Origin: Cunninghamella blakesleeana
Lineage: Eukaryota > Mucoromycota > Mucoromycetes > Mucorales > Cunninghamellaceae
Direction of reading: 5' to 3'
DNA: 64,000 nt
Assembly: GCA_017871115.1 (NCBI GenBank)
Contig: JAFCIZ010000001.1
Location: 539,501-603,500 of the forward strand
Each line of letters starts with the position of its first letter. The stretch's first letter is position 1. A program made the position numbers and the translations under genes. Below, piece by piece: positions 47,713 through 59,781 of the stretch. Under the pieces are notes generated by a model that did no database searches, had not been told where the DNA came from, and worked only from the letters and a program-made list of their open reading frames with translations.

Positions 47713-48389
47713 TATGTCTCTATTTTTTTTTCTTTTTTAGTAAATATATGTACATGAATTATATATGCCTATTTTGTACTTGTATTCTATAATAAATTAT
47801 ATACCTGATTTTGAAATGGCCTTCCTTCAAACCATTGATATGCTATTTTCGGACCATCAGTATCGTTTATTGTCATAATATCTTGTTGAGAATTGATCAT
47901 ACTAAATCGAGTCGGATCAGGTAATGCAAATTCACTAACATCACTATTGGATTGATGCATAGAGTGGTCATGGCGCTCGAATTGATGAAAAGAAGGAGGT
48001 GCATGCGGGGATAATGGTTTGTTTGGTTGTAACTGTTGTTGTTGTTGATGATGGTGATGGAGCTGCTGTTGTTGCTGATGATATTGTTCTTGCTTATTAC
48101 TTTTTTGATAAAATTGTTTAAATTGTTGTGTATAATCTACTTGACTAGGCTGATAAGGTAAAGCTATACCAATATTTTCTTTAGATTTTTCACTTTGTAA
48201 TTTTTCTAATTGATGTCTTTGTTGTTTATTTAAATGTTTAGTCTTTTTTAAATGTTTTGGTACATGTGTTAAACTTTGATTTCGGTCACTATTATATTCT
48301 ATTGGTTTTCCTTGTAGTGATGGTGATGATGTTATTGAAGTTGACGATGATTTCGATGATCCCTGTGATAGTGATACTTTGTTACCCAT
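46008..48389 (-). CDS. SAM-dependent methyltransferase with possible N-myristoylation site, 586 aa
   Basis: Minus-strand exons: 47805-48389, 47544-47626, 47366-47425, 47236-47254, 46427-47120, 46008-46327 (1761 nt). The start MGNKVSLSQ fits an N-myristoylation signal (Gly2, Ser6). Residues 1-195 are Gln/His/Ser-rich and disordered. The Rossmann methyltransferase core follows: HVLSVGCGPGIW (motif I, about 233-244), TAIDIANLL, the motif IV-like MDVRKYKLPFPDNSFQFV and ELIRVTEPGGYLQFIE. A Ser/Gln-rich insertion lies between motifs I and IV. The C-terminal helical part (KTKGLDPYIAGNIDHLL and on) is typical of a large zygomycete methyltransferase group. Motif I is split over three exons, one of them 19 nt. 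The substrate is unknown. Confidence 0.85.
47236..47254 (-). other. 19-nt exon encoding methyltransferase motif I
   Basis: Minus-strand exon between acceptor CTATAG and donor GTAAAA. Supplies Cys-Gly-Pro-Gly-Ile-Trp of the SAM-binding motif I; frame is kept on both sides. Confidence 0.85.
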
Positions 48390-48923
48390 GATTAATATAT
48401 ATATACATATATATATGGATATATATACAAGTTTAGATATAGATGTATATACAAAAAAAAAAAAATTCGAAAAAAAAGGAAACTTAAAAAATTATAATAA
48501 CAATAATAAAAGGGAAAAAGGAAAAGGGAAAAGGAAGTTGAGAAAATTTTAAAAAAAGAATATAAAAAGAAAAAAGAAAAGTGATCGGACAATTTAGACA
48601 ATATAGATAAAATAAGTTGGTATAAAATTATTATAGGTTTGGGTGATCATAAAATAAAGTTTTAATTAAACATTACACGAAGTCAAGATTTTTTTTTGGG
48701 TATTTGATGAATGACAATTTAAAAATAAATATATATAGTAAAATAATAATAATAATAATATTAATATATATGTATGTATATGAAATTGTAATAATAAAAA
48801 TAATTATAATGGGGAGATGATAATAAAAAATAAATAAAAATCCATTAACACCGACCATATTTATAAAAAATACTGTGCAACCTTAATTATATATTTTTTT
48901 TTTAACTAAGCATTGTCTTCAAT
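48390..48923. other. Intergenic region (tandem minus-strand genes)
   Basis: 534 nt, promoter of the methyltransferase gene and 3' flank of the Derlin gene. AT-rich, with TATATATA arrays at 48397-48420 and A/G-rich tracts. No ORF is supported. Confidence 0.5.
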
Positions 48924-50420
48924 TTATTGGGAGGGTGGCTGTGAATTTGTGAATGTTTCATTTTGAGCATGCTGCTGAGTGTTGGTGTCATCAAAAGAAA
49001 CATCATTATTACTATTATCATTCATAGTAGCGGTAGTAGCAGCAGTAGATGGTGCTGGGGCCATATCATCATCTTGGTCATCGTCACCACTATTACCATT
49101 TTCATCTTGTGTTTCTATTTCAACTTCATCTCCATTTCTATTTCGATTTCCTTCTATAAGCCATCGCCTATCAAAAAATAAAATAAATTTTTAAAGTTTA
49201 GTACGTAATAAATTACTTAACATCATTATTTTATTTTATTTTTTTTGCCTTTCACCCCCCAAAAAAAGAAAAAATAGAAAAATATAAATAAAAAATTAAC
49301 TTACACTATGCGTGGAGTGCTTAAATATCTTTTTCCACCACTTGCAGGATCACGTGGCCAAACATCTTCCAAGAAATAATATATATGTCCAACAATTATA
49401 CCAAGAATATCACCTGTAGGAATATGACCACCAAGAACTAATGAAAAACATAATAAGACCCAAGGAAGATGGGGTGCGCTAAATACAACTAAACCCAAAA
49501 AATTCAATCGAACATAAGTATTACGTCTTGCCCATATATAAACCATAGTAAATGCTAATGGTGATCCAAGGAACGGCATATATGCAAAAGGTATTATTAA
49601 CTAAAATAGAATATATAAGTATTCATATATCCTGTCAAATAACGATAGTATTTTTTTGTATTTCTATGCTTTTCTTTTTTTTTACTTACTGAAGATAAGA
49701 TAAGAGTTGTACCGGCGAAAATCATTAACCATACATAATCGGCAGGTTTATTTCGGTAAAAATTTTCTTCCATCATTCTACTGTATCGAGCTCTATATAT
49801 ATATATTTAAAATAAAAAAGAGTGAAGTGAAGAATAATAAATCTGATTAGCAGCAAAAAAAACACGTATATATCAATTTTGGGTTATAAAACGAATATGG
49901 TAATCTTTTATCTTCCCAGATTTACGCTTTAACTTACAAAAAAAACATATGAAAGAAAAAATCAATGGATAATGGCCCAAAATATAAAAAGTTAGTTATT
50001 AATCGCCACCACTATTAAAAAAATCAAAATAGCATAAATATTTTCAAGTTAATAAGCCGAAGTTTAATTGCGCTCCAATATTTTAATGTTCCTATTCTTA
50101 TTATTACTTGTCCATTCAAAACGCTTTCAAAATTAAGCCATAGTTGTAATGGATGGATTATTCCCAATTGCTTTAATATATATATATAAGAATATATATA
50201 AATAAATAAACGAAGAGATTTACAAATAATAGAGTGAGTACGTATTTTTTTGTTATAAATGGATGATTTATGGATTTTAAAATGTTTTATTGTATTTTTT
50301 TACTGTATATATTTTTATTTTTAAACATACAATTGCTAAGCTAGTAAGACAAGCTGCTGTTACATATATTCTAGTGATAGGTGGAATTTCTGTATACCAT
50401 GTTTCTATTGGCGTTGGCAT
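48924..50420 (-). CDS. Derlin/Der1-like ER membrane protein, 289 aa
   Basis: Rhomboid pseudoprotease of ER-associated degradation, acting in the retrotranslocation complex. Minus-strand exons: 50331-50420, 50108-50170, 49938-50011, 49690-49792, 49305-49600, 48924-49167 (870 nt). Family blocks in order: ETWYTEIPPITRIYVTAA, QLWLNFE, WWRLITNFLYFG (derlin WR motif), FFFHMFFLARYSRMMEE, the membrane helix VWLMIFAGTTLILSS, PFLGSPLAFTMVYIWARRN and the C-terminal GHIYYFLEDVWPR. No serine-histidine dyad is seen, as expected for derlins. The tail after about residue 220 is acidic and Asn/Gln-rich, and could recruit the p97/Cdc48 ATPase, but no clear SHP box is visible. It shares a 215-nt divergent promoter with the NTF2-like gene. 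Confidence 0.94.
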
Positions 50421-50635
50421 TATGTATATGTATATATATATATTATTTTAAAAAAAATTGAAGAAAGAAAAAGAAGCGAAAAAAAAATAAGTGGATAAAA
50501 TTGAATGGCTAAAATTCAAAACTCCGATATTTTTAATTTTCGTTAAAAGGGGATTTTGACCAAAAAAAAGTTTCAACTCCTCTTTTTCCTTCTTCCTTTT
50601 TTTTTTATCCTTCCTTCCTTTTATTATATTAAAAT
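50421..50635. promoter_or_regulatory. Divergent promoter between Derlin and NTF2-like genes
   Basis: 215 nt head-to-head. Contains CCGATATTTTT (50524-50534) and a CT-rich tract before the plus-strand ATG. Confidence 0.45.
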
Positions 50636-51947
50636 ATGTCTGACCTTGATACTGATACACAAATAGAATCCTCTTCTTCACTTATTAGAAGTAAATATAA
50701 AATAAATAAATACAAAAAAATTGTAAAGTTTATCCTAACTATTTATTTATATATATTGTATAACTTTTTCTTTTTAAAACCAGGTATTATTGAAGATCTT
50801 TTTTCATATAGTGCTATTCGACGAAAACGAATATTAGAATATTATTTCTTTCCTGATGCAGTATTAACTTCTCCTGTAATGAGTACTGAGGGAATTTTGA
50901 ATATTCAATAGTAAGTGGAATAATAAAAAATATGTTTGTTAGAAGGCTAAGGATATAAAAGAATAAAAAAAAAGATATTAAAAAGGGTCAGGTGGCCTCA
51001 CAAATGCTATATTATGAATTATGTTTTAAACTTTGATTTATTTATATTATTTCTTTTTTTTATTAAAAAAAAACATATATATAAATTAGCGTTTATACAG
51101 TATGGCAAGCATTAAATCGACAAGAACCTACCATTACAAATATCGTTTTCGATGGGTAAGTAAAATAAATAAATAAATATTATTGTTTTATTTATTATTA
51201 TTATGATTTTGATTTTAATTTCACATGATTTAATGTTTTTATTATGATGCTTTTAGAAATACTGCAGTGATACATATGATACAAAACCTCTCACCACGTA
51301 TATTTCCAGCATTTTTACACCTTCAAGTACCGGCTATAACAACTTTACATTTCAGAGAAACTGAGCAAGATAGTGAATTATTAAAAATCTATAAGCAAGA
51401 AGATAGTTGGACATTGGAAGGTATATATTTATATATATAAATATATATGTAGGAATTTAAAAATATAAAACAGGAAATAGGTTTGGAGGGAACCGATGGA
51501 CTAATAAGGCAATCACATGAAAAAAAATGAATTTTTTAAATAGATATTAGCGTTTAATCATTTTTTTAATATATATATTTTATTTTATGAATGATGATAG
51601 GACTTATTCAATCAGTACCTTTAATATCATTTTGGTATAATCATGTTTTACGAGTAGCTATGGGGAAAATTGTTACTTCAGCTGGAGATTTATTGGATGC
51701 AGCTTTACAACACGCACAAAAAATGTCAATACGTGGTAGAGAAATACAACGCATAGGACGTGATTTAGCCATTGAAAATATGGAAAAATTAGATGAATAT
51801 CGGGCCAATTTACATGAAAATTATTTAGAGGGTGTACGAGGATGGCGTGAAACCTATATTGATGATGACTATGTAGATTCAGAATCTCATTATTCACCAA
51901 AAGAACGTGGTAATTTAATTGAAGGTATAGTTGTATTAAATGAATAA
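50636..51947 (+). CDS. SigF-like NTF2-fold protein, 252 aa
   Basis: Exons 50636-50690, 50784-50910, 51090-51155, 51257-51420, 51601-51947 (759 nt). Residues about 20-160 look like the NTF2-like domain found in uncharacterised filamentous-fungal proteins (SigF-like): IIEDLFSYSA, LEYYFFPDAVLTSPVM, YVYTVWQALN, a beta-rich segment with VIHMIQNLSPRIFP, then a hydrophobic LISFWYNHVLRV. The C-terminal part (about 170-235) is a charged helical region (MSIRGREIQRIGRDLAIENM) likely to form a coiled coil. No signal peptide is seen. Catalytic function is unknown; NTF2 folds serve both as enzymes and as binding modules. The assignment rests on pattern recall rather than an alignment. Confidence 0.68.
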
Positions 51948-52400
51948 AATTATATATATACGTTAATATATGTATTGTATTTTTTTATTTTATTTTCTTC
52001 AACATTCATTTTTCAACTTTTTCTTTATTATTTTTATTCAGATTGCTAAATAGTTTAGCATAATCGTCATCATTATCATCTCCATCACCATCACTATCAT
52101 CATTATTATTATCATTATTATTACTGTACCTTCCTTCCTTTCGAATTCCTTCCTTTATCACCATATTTATTTTTATTATCCATTAGATTATTATATATAT
52201 TTTTCAACACTCCTTTTATACAATATTTACTTTCCATATCTTTATCTATTTATAATTATTCATTCCTCACATGTTATGCTACTTTTATTATTATTATATT
52301 CTTATTATTCTTATTATTTATATTTATTAAAGGAAAAAAAAAAAATTAAAAAAAACGGTGTATATTATAATAGTTTAAAAAATTCATATATAAAATTATA
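51948..52400. other. Convergent 3' intergenic region
   Basis: 453 nt with (ATC)n/(ATT)n-type repeats near 52068-52120 and repeated TTCCTTCC. No gene is seen. Confidence 0.5.
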
Positions 52401-54209
52401 TTAACAACTAAATTCACGATGACTAGCATCTTTTGGTATCCAACCTTGCTCGTAACCTAAAGAATAATCCCAATGAGGATTAATATTATTTTCGGTTTTA
52501 TATGTCCAAAAGAACCATCCATAAGTTGTTTCATAGGCAGACATTTGCTTTTCGGCAAATTGTTTTAAAAATGTTTTATACTCTTGATCATAGCTTTGCC
52601 AATTTTCACTTTCACCACACACACAAGATTGACAAACAGCTGGTACCTTTTCTCCATTTTCAATTAGCGTACCTTCATATCTTGTACCTAAACCTACACC
52701 ATTTAAATATTTACCACAGTCATTGGTAGCAATAGAAAACTCACCCACCATGGTAGCTATTCTTTTACTTGATTGTGTTAAATCATTTAGCCATCCAGTA
52801 CAAGGGAAATTAGCTTGTTCATCCTTTGGCTTAGATACTAATCCTTGATCAAAAATAAGATACATATGTGTTTCTAAATAGAAATAAAAAATATTGCAAA
52901 AATAAATATAGTTATATAAACATAAATTAATATATATTTATATTCTTTTTACCAAGTATAACACGCTTATAAGTAGCAGGATTAAAAAAATCATCCCAAG
53001 AAGAAAGACCCAAGAAACCTTCATGATATGTAAGCCAAGGGGTTGGATTGCTAGCATTGGCAGGATGATTTCTTAATGTATCATAACTTTTTGCATACCA
53101 TTGTTGCACTCTTTTTGTATCTAATCGATAAATAGCGGGTTCATTTAAAACACCAAAGAGAGGTGTCACAGGTGCCCATTCAGGTTGGCTAAAATAATCC
53201 ACTAATTCTTTGACAATGTCTAAGGTATGTCCAGCATTTTCATCGCCCTGGGTCCCATTTAAAAAGCCAATCTTTCCTAATCGACCAGAATGATTAAATC
53301 CATTTTGGGATCCAGGAGCTGTGTGTAATTCTACCATGACTCTTAACCCATATTTTCTTGCCCATTGAATCCCACGTAATAAATATTTAAAACTTAATTT
53401 TGGTACAAAAGGTTCCCCAGGAAATACATGTATAGCCCAATGACCAACAGGGATTCGTACATGATTTAATCCCATTTCTGCAATTTTTTTAAAATCTTCT
53501 TCCGTGATAAAAGTATCATAATGGTGTTCAATTTGTTTTTTGGCTTCTTCAGGACCTAGTTTCTCACATAATGTCCATTCATCCACAATATTGTCAGATG
53601 GTTGAAATTGATCAAATAAACCAGGTGTAATAAAAGGTTCAATCACTAACCAGCCACCAAGATTGATACCACGGATTTTATCTTTACCACCATAATCAAA
53701 AGGCTCACTTAAACTAGGTGTCCATGCATTGACACGGGCAGAATTATTAAATTTATCTTTCCCAAATATGGCAGGATCCTTTAGAATAGATGTATCTCCA
53801 TTATCAATAGCAGCACCATTCTTATCTAAGTTATTATTGATAAGTTCTTGTCCTCCATTATTATTAATATTGTTATTGTTATTATTCATGACTACAGCAA
53901 TGGGTATCACTATAACGCATAGAAGAATAAAGGTTACAATAACAGCTAATAGAACAAGGTTTTTTCGTTTCAATCCGCAATATGTACGTTCTGAAGGGTT
54001 ATTTGTTGAAGTAGAAATAGCTTGAGGATATTTTTCATCCTCCATATAGGTATTACTTTCTCTAGTAGAAAGTTCTTGCCGATTATCTATATACAATTGG
54101 AAAGAAACAAAATACAGTATATTTTATATAAAAAAAGAGTATGTTAATACACTATATATAGTAATAAGGGACTAAAAATATAAAATATAAAATATCAATA
54201 CTTACCCAT
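52401..54209 (-). CDS. GH5 exo-beta-1,3-glucanase, type II membrane form (exgD-like), 536 aa
   Basis: Cell-wall glucan 1,3-beta-glucosidase. Minus-strand exons: 54206-54209 (ATGG only), 52953-54086, 52401-52873 (1611 nt). A cytosolic N-terminus (about 1-42) precedes one membrane anchor (LVLLAVIVTFILLCVIVIPI, about 45-65) and an Asn-rich stem. The GH5 barrel starts with IRGINLGGWLVIEPFITP, then NHVRIPVGHWA, ELHTAPGSQNGF, the acid/base FGVLNEP (Glu317), ETHMYLIF, the nucleophile MVGEFSIATNDC (Glu424) and YGWFFWTYK. All catalytic residues are intact. The anchor, with the enzyme outside the plasma membrane, matches the exgD type. Only four coding bases precede intron 1. Divergent from MND1. Confidence 0.95.
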
Positions 54210-54487
54210 GACTAAAACAATTTATATTATTAATTTACTTTTGATTATATATAAATTGAGAATATATATTGATAAAAAGAAAAGAAAAAAAAAAGAGACA
54301 TTTTATTTTGAAGACTCTATATAATTATATAATTTTTTTTAATAAAAATGAAAGAGTTAAACAAAAAAGTAGAACAGACGAGGTAATTTTTTTTAGAGAC
54401 GAATTTTTTAAAACCCAGCGCTGTCCATAAATGTTAGCCCAGCTGCTTTAATTTTTTTTTTCTTTCTTGATTAAAACATAATTTTAC
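54210..54487. promoter_or_regulatory. Divergent promoter between GH5 glucanase and MND1
   Basis: 278 nt head-to-head. Has ACGAATTTTTT (54399-54409) and a GC-richer stretch CCCAGCGCTGTCC (about 54414-54426), in which AGCGCT is a palindrome. Both genes then have an intron immediately at the start codon. Confidence 0.45.
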
Positions 54488-55822
54488 ATGGTATATTAAT
54501 ATAAAAATAATAATAAAAAATTAAAAGTTGAATATAGAAAAGTACTAAACAATTATATATTATATAAATAAATTTTGTACAGTCGAATAAAGGTGTGCCA
54601 TTTGAAGAAAAACGAAATCGTTTATTAGCAGTTTTTCATGAATCGGTAACTTTTTTTTTTTTGTTTTCAAATATATTCTGTTTTATTGTTTCACCTAATA
54701 GCAATATGACACCTCACGAATAATAACTATATTAACTAGTGTGAAGTATATCAATTGAAAGAATTGGAAAAAATTGGACCTAAAAAAGGCATAAGTAAAT
54801 TTTATTAAAAACAATGTAAAATATATACGTAACTGGTGAAAATCAGAAAAATGAACGAGTTTTTTTTATATTTATTTATATGTATTTTATTCGTATATAT
54901 ATTTTAAAACATTAATGTATAAGCTTCACAATCAGTTAAGGATGTAGTACAAAGTTTGATAGATGATAACTTGATTGTAACGGATAAAATTGGTATCTCA
55001 AACTATTATTGGTCATTCCCCTCGGAAGCTATACGATCTGTAAGCTCAATAAACAGTTATATAAAATAAGTACAAGGTTTAATCATAACCTGGTTTTCTA
55101 CGCATTTTATTTTCTAATAATAAAGAAAAAAAACGTGGCAGAAAATCTCCAAAAACAAATTACTCAAGGGCAATCAATCATTGACCAATTGACCAATGAT
55201 ATAAATAAAGAAAGCAAAGGACGTGATCCATCTGTAAATAGCTATATAATAAATAAATGAATAGAATAATAATTTTTTATTAATGTTTTCCATTCTTCTT
55301 CCAATTCTATAATATATATATATATATATAACCATGATAAAGAATAAACGTACAGATTTATTAAATCAACTAAAAGAAGCCATCGATAGGCAAAAGGAAC
55401 TCTCAGCAGAATTAAAACAACGCCATAATTCGAGTCATAGACTATTTGATATAAAAGGCAAATTATTTTATACATGTTTTTTTTCTTTTGCACGCAACTA
55501 TTTATAATGAACATATATGCATATATATTAATATATTGATATTGTTATATATTTAAATTAGCAAAATCAGCTAAAGTAGCAAAAGATGCAGCCAATCGAT
55601 GGACAGGTAAGATTTTGTTAAAAAGAGAAGGCATATTTTTCTGAAACATATATAAATAGTTATATATATTTGTATAAATATATATATTTACTCATAAACT
55701 TTGAAAATGATGAAGATAATATATGGGCCATTCAATCTTATTGTACAAATCACCTTTATATGGATAAACAAAACTTTAACCAAGCATTCAATATCACGGA
55801 CGAATTTGATTATATTGATTAA
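54488..55822 (+). CDS. MND1: Meiotic recombination protein Mnd1, 203 aa
   Basis: Partner of Hop2; the complex stimulates Dmc1/Rad51 strand invasion at meiosis. Exons 54488-54490 (ATG alone), 54583-54645, 54740-54794, 54924-55039, 55126-55233, 55343-55457, 55562-55606, 55716-55822 (612 nt). Length 203 equals the human protein almost exactly (205). Conserved blocks: GVPFEEKRNRLLAVFHES and the winged-helix YQLKELEKIGPKKGI, SVKDVVQSLIDDNL, IGISNYYWSFPSEAI, a coiled-coil middle, KVAKDAANRWTDNIWAI and the terminal DEFDYID. The intron after exon 6 has no usable GT; a GC donor (AAG, GCAAAT) restores both frame and length. Presence of this gene implies a meiotic cycle. Confidence 0.93.
55458..55561 (+). 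other. MND1: Predicted GC-AG intron in MND1
   Basis: Donor AAAAG/GCAAAT, acceptor AAATTAG. Splicing here gives FDIKAKSAKVAKDAAN, matching the spacing of Mnd1 homologues. The only nearby GT dinucleotides (GTCATA, GTTTTT) are poor donors and change the length. Confidence 0.65.
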
Positions 55823-55997
55823 AATTTAATACCGTGATTTGCAAAATATATAAATTTTAAAGATTTCTTTATCCGCTATTTTTTACTTTTTTTTTTCCCT
55901 CACCACTTTTTTATCTTCCCCTCTCTTTTTCATTTATATATACATTTATATTTCTTTCACTTTATTATTTACATAGCTATATATATTTATCCATACC

Positions 55998-56685
55998 ATG
56001 TCAAATAAAAGATTATCTTTTGCTAATTTTCCTATACCTTTTGACCATCCATATACTTTACCAACACTCATAACTACTGTGACAGTGTCAGCTATTGCTT
56101 ATTATTCGTTACAGGCGTCTTATAATGCAGAAATGATAGATGCTCTCAGGAAACAGCAAATGAAAAAAAGAAAACGTATGAATCGGCCTGAAGATAGATA
56201 TGCTAGTCTCCAAGTAATAATAACAATATTAAGTATATGAAAAAAAAAATAAAAAAAAAAATAGTTTGATCATTAGTATCTACATCTCATTATATATACG
56301 TATATATATATATTATAGATTGAAGCTACATTTGTTAACCCTTTTGAATCGTGGCAAGAACCCTCATGGAAAGAGCTTCTCTTATATTGGATAAAAAGAA
56401 ACTGGCATAAAAGTTTTATTTACAAAAGGGTAATAAAATAAATAATAATTATATATAATTATATAATCAAATATAAATATTAAGCTTAAATAAGTAAAAT
56501 TCACGTTTCAATATATATTTGTATACATATATATATTTGATTATTTTAGAACTTGAATAAAGAATACCCAGTGGATCAGCCTGATTTTGATCAAATATTC
56601 CCAAAAAATATGATAAATAATTCATGGGCTGATGCCGAAGATAAAAACACAAAGAAAAATACAACTTTTACATGGCTTGGGTAAG

Positions 56686-56727
<42 letters not shown>

Positions 56728-58083
56728 GTAAGGGTTTTGTATATTTATATTTTGTTTTATTTGCATAATATAGCCAATCAACATGCCTTGTTACATTAGA
56801 CGATGTTACAATATTAACGGATCCTATTTTTGATGGCACTCCTAATACAAAAAAACGTATCTCTTCTTCTCCATGTTCACTATCTGATATACAGCAACAC
56901 ATAGACATTGTTTTAATTTCACATGATCATGCTGACCATTTGGGTAAATTAATAATAAACAATTAATAATTTCATTACGAAAAATAAATATATAAAAAAT
57001 ATACTTTTCATTTTATTGATCAACATTTTACTTATTTATTTATTTATATTTTTTTAAAAAATAAAATAGATAAGCAAGTGGCCCATCAATTAGGTAATTC
57101 TGTAACTTGGTATGTTCCCCTTGGTCTTCGTGATTGGTTTACGAAACAAAACATAGATAATGTAAATGATATCACTAAAAGTATATATATATATATATGA
57201 AATCCAATAGATTATTATTTTAGACAATATATTTATGTTATATATATATTTGAATAGGTTATTGAAATGGATTGGTGGCAAGAAATTAGACATAAAGAAC
57301 GTCCTGAAATTGTTATTGCTTGTGTACCAACTATGGTAATAAAATAAAATTACTTTTACTAGATATATATAAAATAATTTACTCATTTTTATACTATTAT
57401 TAATATTATTTATTAATCCAAAATATAAATAGCATTCTAGTGGTGGATGGGTATTTAATAGAAATCAGTCATTGTGGTGTGGTTTTGTGATAAAAAACCA
57501 GCATGAAAGCTTTTTATTTTGGTATGTTATGAATAAAATAGAATAAATCGCATACACGCATACACACACATATATATATACATATACATATACATAAAAA
57601 ATGCTTCTGGGTGATAAAAGTTAATATTTTTCATTTTTTATTTTCTATATATTTATATATAGTGGAGCTTCGGGATATGATAAAGATTTATTTAGAGCAA
57701 TTGGAAAAATATACTCACCATTGACGTTAGCCGCATTACCAATTGGAGGATATAAGCCTAAAAATATATTTAGAGCATTAAATATGGATCCAACAGAAAC
57801 CATTAGAGCACATCATGATCTTAGATTACCACACCTAACAGTAGGGATACATTGGGGAACTTTAAATTCTGAAGAACCATTTATGGAACCAAGTCGTATT
57901 TTAGAAAAAAATTTAATTCGAGATAATATATTCACTACTTTATCATCCACACCTTCATCTTCACCTTCATCTTCATCATCTACCCTATTAGTAAACCCTG
58001 AAATAGACACAAATAATAGCTCTAATGAAACATCATCGTCTTGTATAACTTCACCTTTAGGAAAGTCAATTTTTATTTCGTGA
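55998..58083 (+). CDS. NAPE-PLD-like metallo-beta-lactamase hydrolase, 435 aa
   Basis: Exons 55998-56213, 56319-56429, 56550-56680, 56774-56943, 57070-57161, 57258-57335, 57433-57521, 57663-58083 (1308 nt). A hydrophobic segment near residues 22-38 (TLITTVTVSAIAYYSLQA) may anchor it. The metallo-beta-lactamase core contains HDHADHLD (His203, His205, Asp207, His208, Asp210), TWYVPLGLRDW, the VPTMHSSGGW block, SGYDKDLF, LAALPIGGYKP and IHWGT. These are the landmarks of N-acyl-phosphatidylethanolamine phospholipase D, which releases N-acylethanolamines. Homologues in fungi are often mitochondrial or membrane-bound. The Ser-rich tail (about 390-435) is disordered. The substrate assignment is by family only. 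Confidence 0.9.
56691..56721. repeat. (AT)n microsatellite in intron 3 of the NAPE-PLD-like gene
   Basis: About 31 nt of alternating AT in the intron. Confidence 0.8.
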
Positions 58084-58960
58084 TATATAGTTTATAATGA
58101 ATTTTGTGGTCATTTCTTTGTTGAAAAACAATAACATAATAAATGAAATAGATAATATTACCACCAAGAAAAAAACTCGATTAATATTAATTGTTATTAT
58201 ATATATATTATTTTCCAGTTACGAAACATAAAAGATTATTTTTGGTGGAATAATGTTTCAATTCTAAAAATAATTTCCTACTTTTACTTGAATAAAGTAC
58301 TTTAATTATTATTCAAATATAAAAAAATTCTATGAAGAACAGTTTTTATAACAATAAGTAAACTTCTTTATTATAATGAATAAAAAAAGGATGCAATTTT
58401 TATAGAAATATTGACATACCATAAATAATTGGTAAATGTTTCTAACTCTATAGCGAAATATTATGAATCAGGCTTTTTTTAATTTTTTGCATAATTTCGG
58501 GAATTCAAAAATCACAAACTTAAAAACAATAGAAAATCAAATATATATAGTATAAATTTTCAAAAAGCAAAAAAAAAATAATTCATCACAAAGTATCTTT
58601 ATTTGTAAGTTAAATGTTTAGTATGTGAATTTTAATTATTATACTTTTCTTCGTATATTACTTTTTTTAGTACTTTAATTCATCATAATGTACATATAAT
58701 TAAAGTAAAAGATTTTTATTTTTAAATGAAAAGTATAAGATAAATTATTTCTTTTTTTTTTTGATATAATAATAATTACAAATATATAAATAAAAATAAT
58801 AATTAAGAGCCTTATACGCAATTTATTCCAGACAACAGCATAATCAATAATTTCTCATTTCATTTTTTAAACGCCAAGAAACATAACATTTTTCCCTGAT
58901 ATACATATATATATACATGAATAATAACCATATCGCAACTATAATGATTCTATATACATT
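58084..58960. other. Convergent 3' intergenic region
   Basis: About 880 nt, AT-rich, between the NAPE-PLD-like gene and POP5. Contains TTTCGGGAATTC near 58496. No open frame with coding character. Confidence 0.5.
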
Positions 58961-59781
58961 TTATCTAGCAATACTATTAATTTGATGTGTTGACGTTTGT
59001 ATTTTATCTACAATATTGAGAGTTTTTCCTAAAGGTATCCATAAAAATAGGAATAGGAATAGAAATAATATTTAATAAAATATTATTACTTGCACTATTA
59101 TAAAATCAAACTATCTATTGGTCATTCATTTACCTAGTTTTTCCATTTTTTCTTGTTCCTTTAAATAAAACGATCTATCTCTTTCAATTGCATATTTTTG
59201 AATAAAGACAATAGTACCTATTCATCATGATTCAAAGAAAATAAATATAAAATGAAAATGAAAAATGATTACTGTTATTTACTGTTGCATTTTTATATTT
59301 TTTTTTTAAAAAAAAAATTTAAACTATAAATACGTATCACCAATATCTTACCTGATACTTGAAGAATATTAAAATGACAGGGTATAGTTTCAATTTGTTT
59401 AACAAAAAACATAGAGGCAAGTAACATATCAGCAAATTCTCGAGGTGTTCTTAATATTCCTATTCTCGTTTCTGGATTATACCATTTCACTATAATAAAC
59501 AAAAAGATAAAGCAATAAAAAGTAGAAGGATGAACAAAAACAAATAAATAAAAATAAATCAGTGTTGAACTTGTAAGTCAAACATATATATTACCATTTG
59601 TAAACTTTAACAATCCTACTCCCATCTCACCAAAAGTTATTTCATTAGATTGTTTTAAAGCTTGTGAAATCATACGTTCATTTATTAAAAGAGGTATATT
59701 TTGTTCAACTACTTGATCATTTTGTAAGATAGGATCTTGAGTAAGTTCAAATAATATCCAACGTGATTTAATTCGAACCAT
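58961..59781 (-). CDS. POP5: RNase P/MRP protein subunit Pop5, 158 aa
   Basis: Protein subunit shared by nuclear RNase P (tRNA 5' maturation) and RNase MRP (rRNA processing). Minus-strand exons: 59595-59781, 59352-59489, 59134-59217, 58961-59028 (477 nt). The start MVRIKSRWILFEL matches the family's VRxKxRYLLxE strand. Then come LIGxx-like helices, GEMGVGLLKFTNG, the central VKWYNPETRIGILRTPRE (family YxxxTGxxIIR-type block), and FNILQVSGTIVFIQKYAIE. Length is normal for Pop5. The N-terminal 60 residues carry the RNA-binding RRM-like strands. The tail is polar. It lies upstream of THR1 on the same strand, with separate promoters. Confidence 0.88.
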
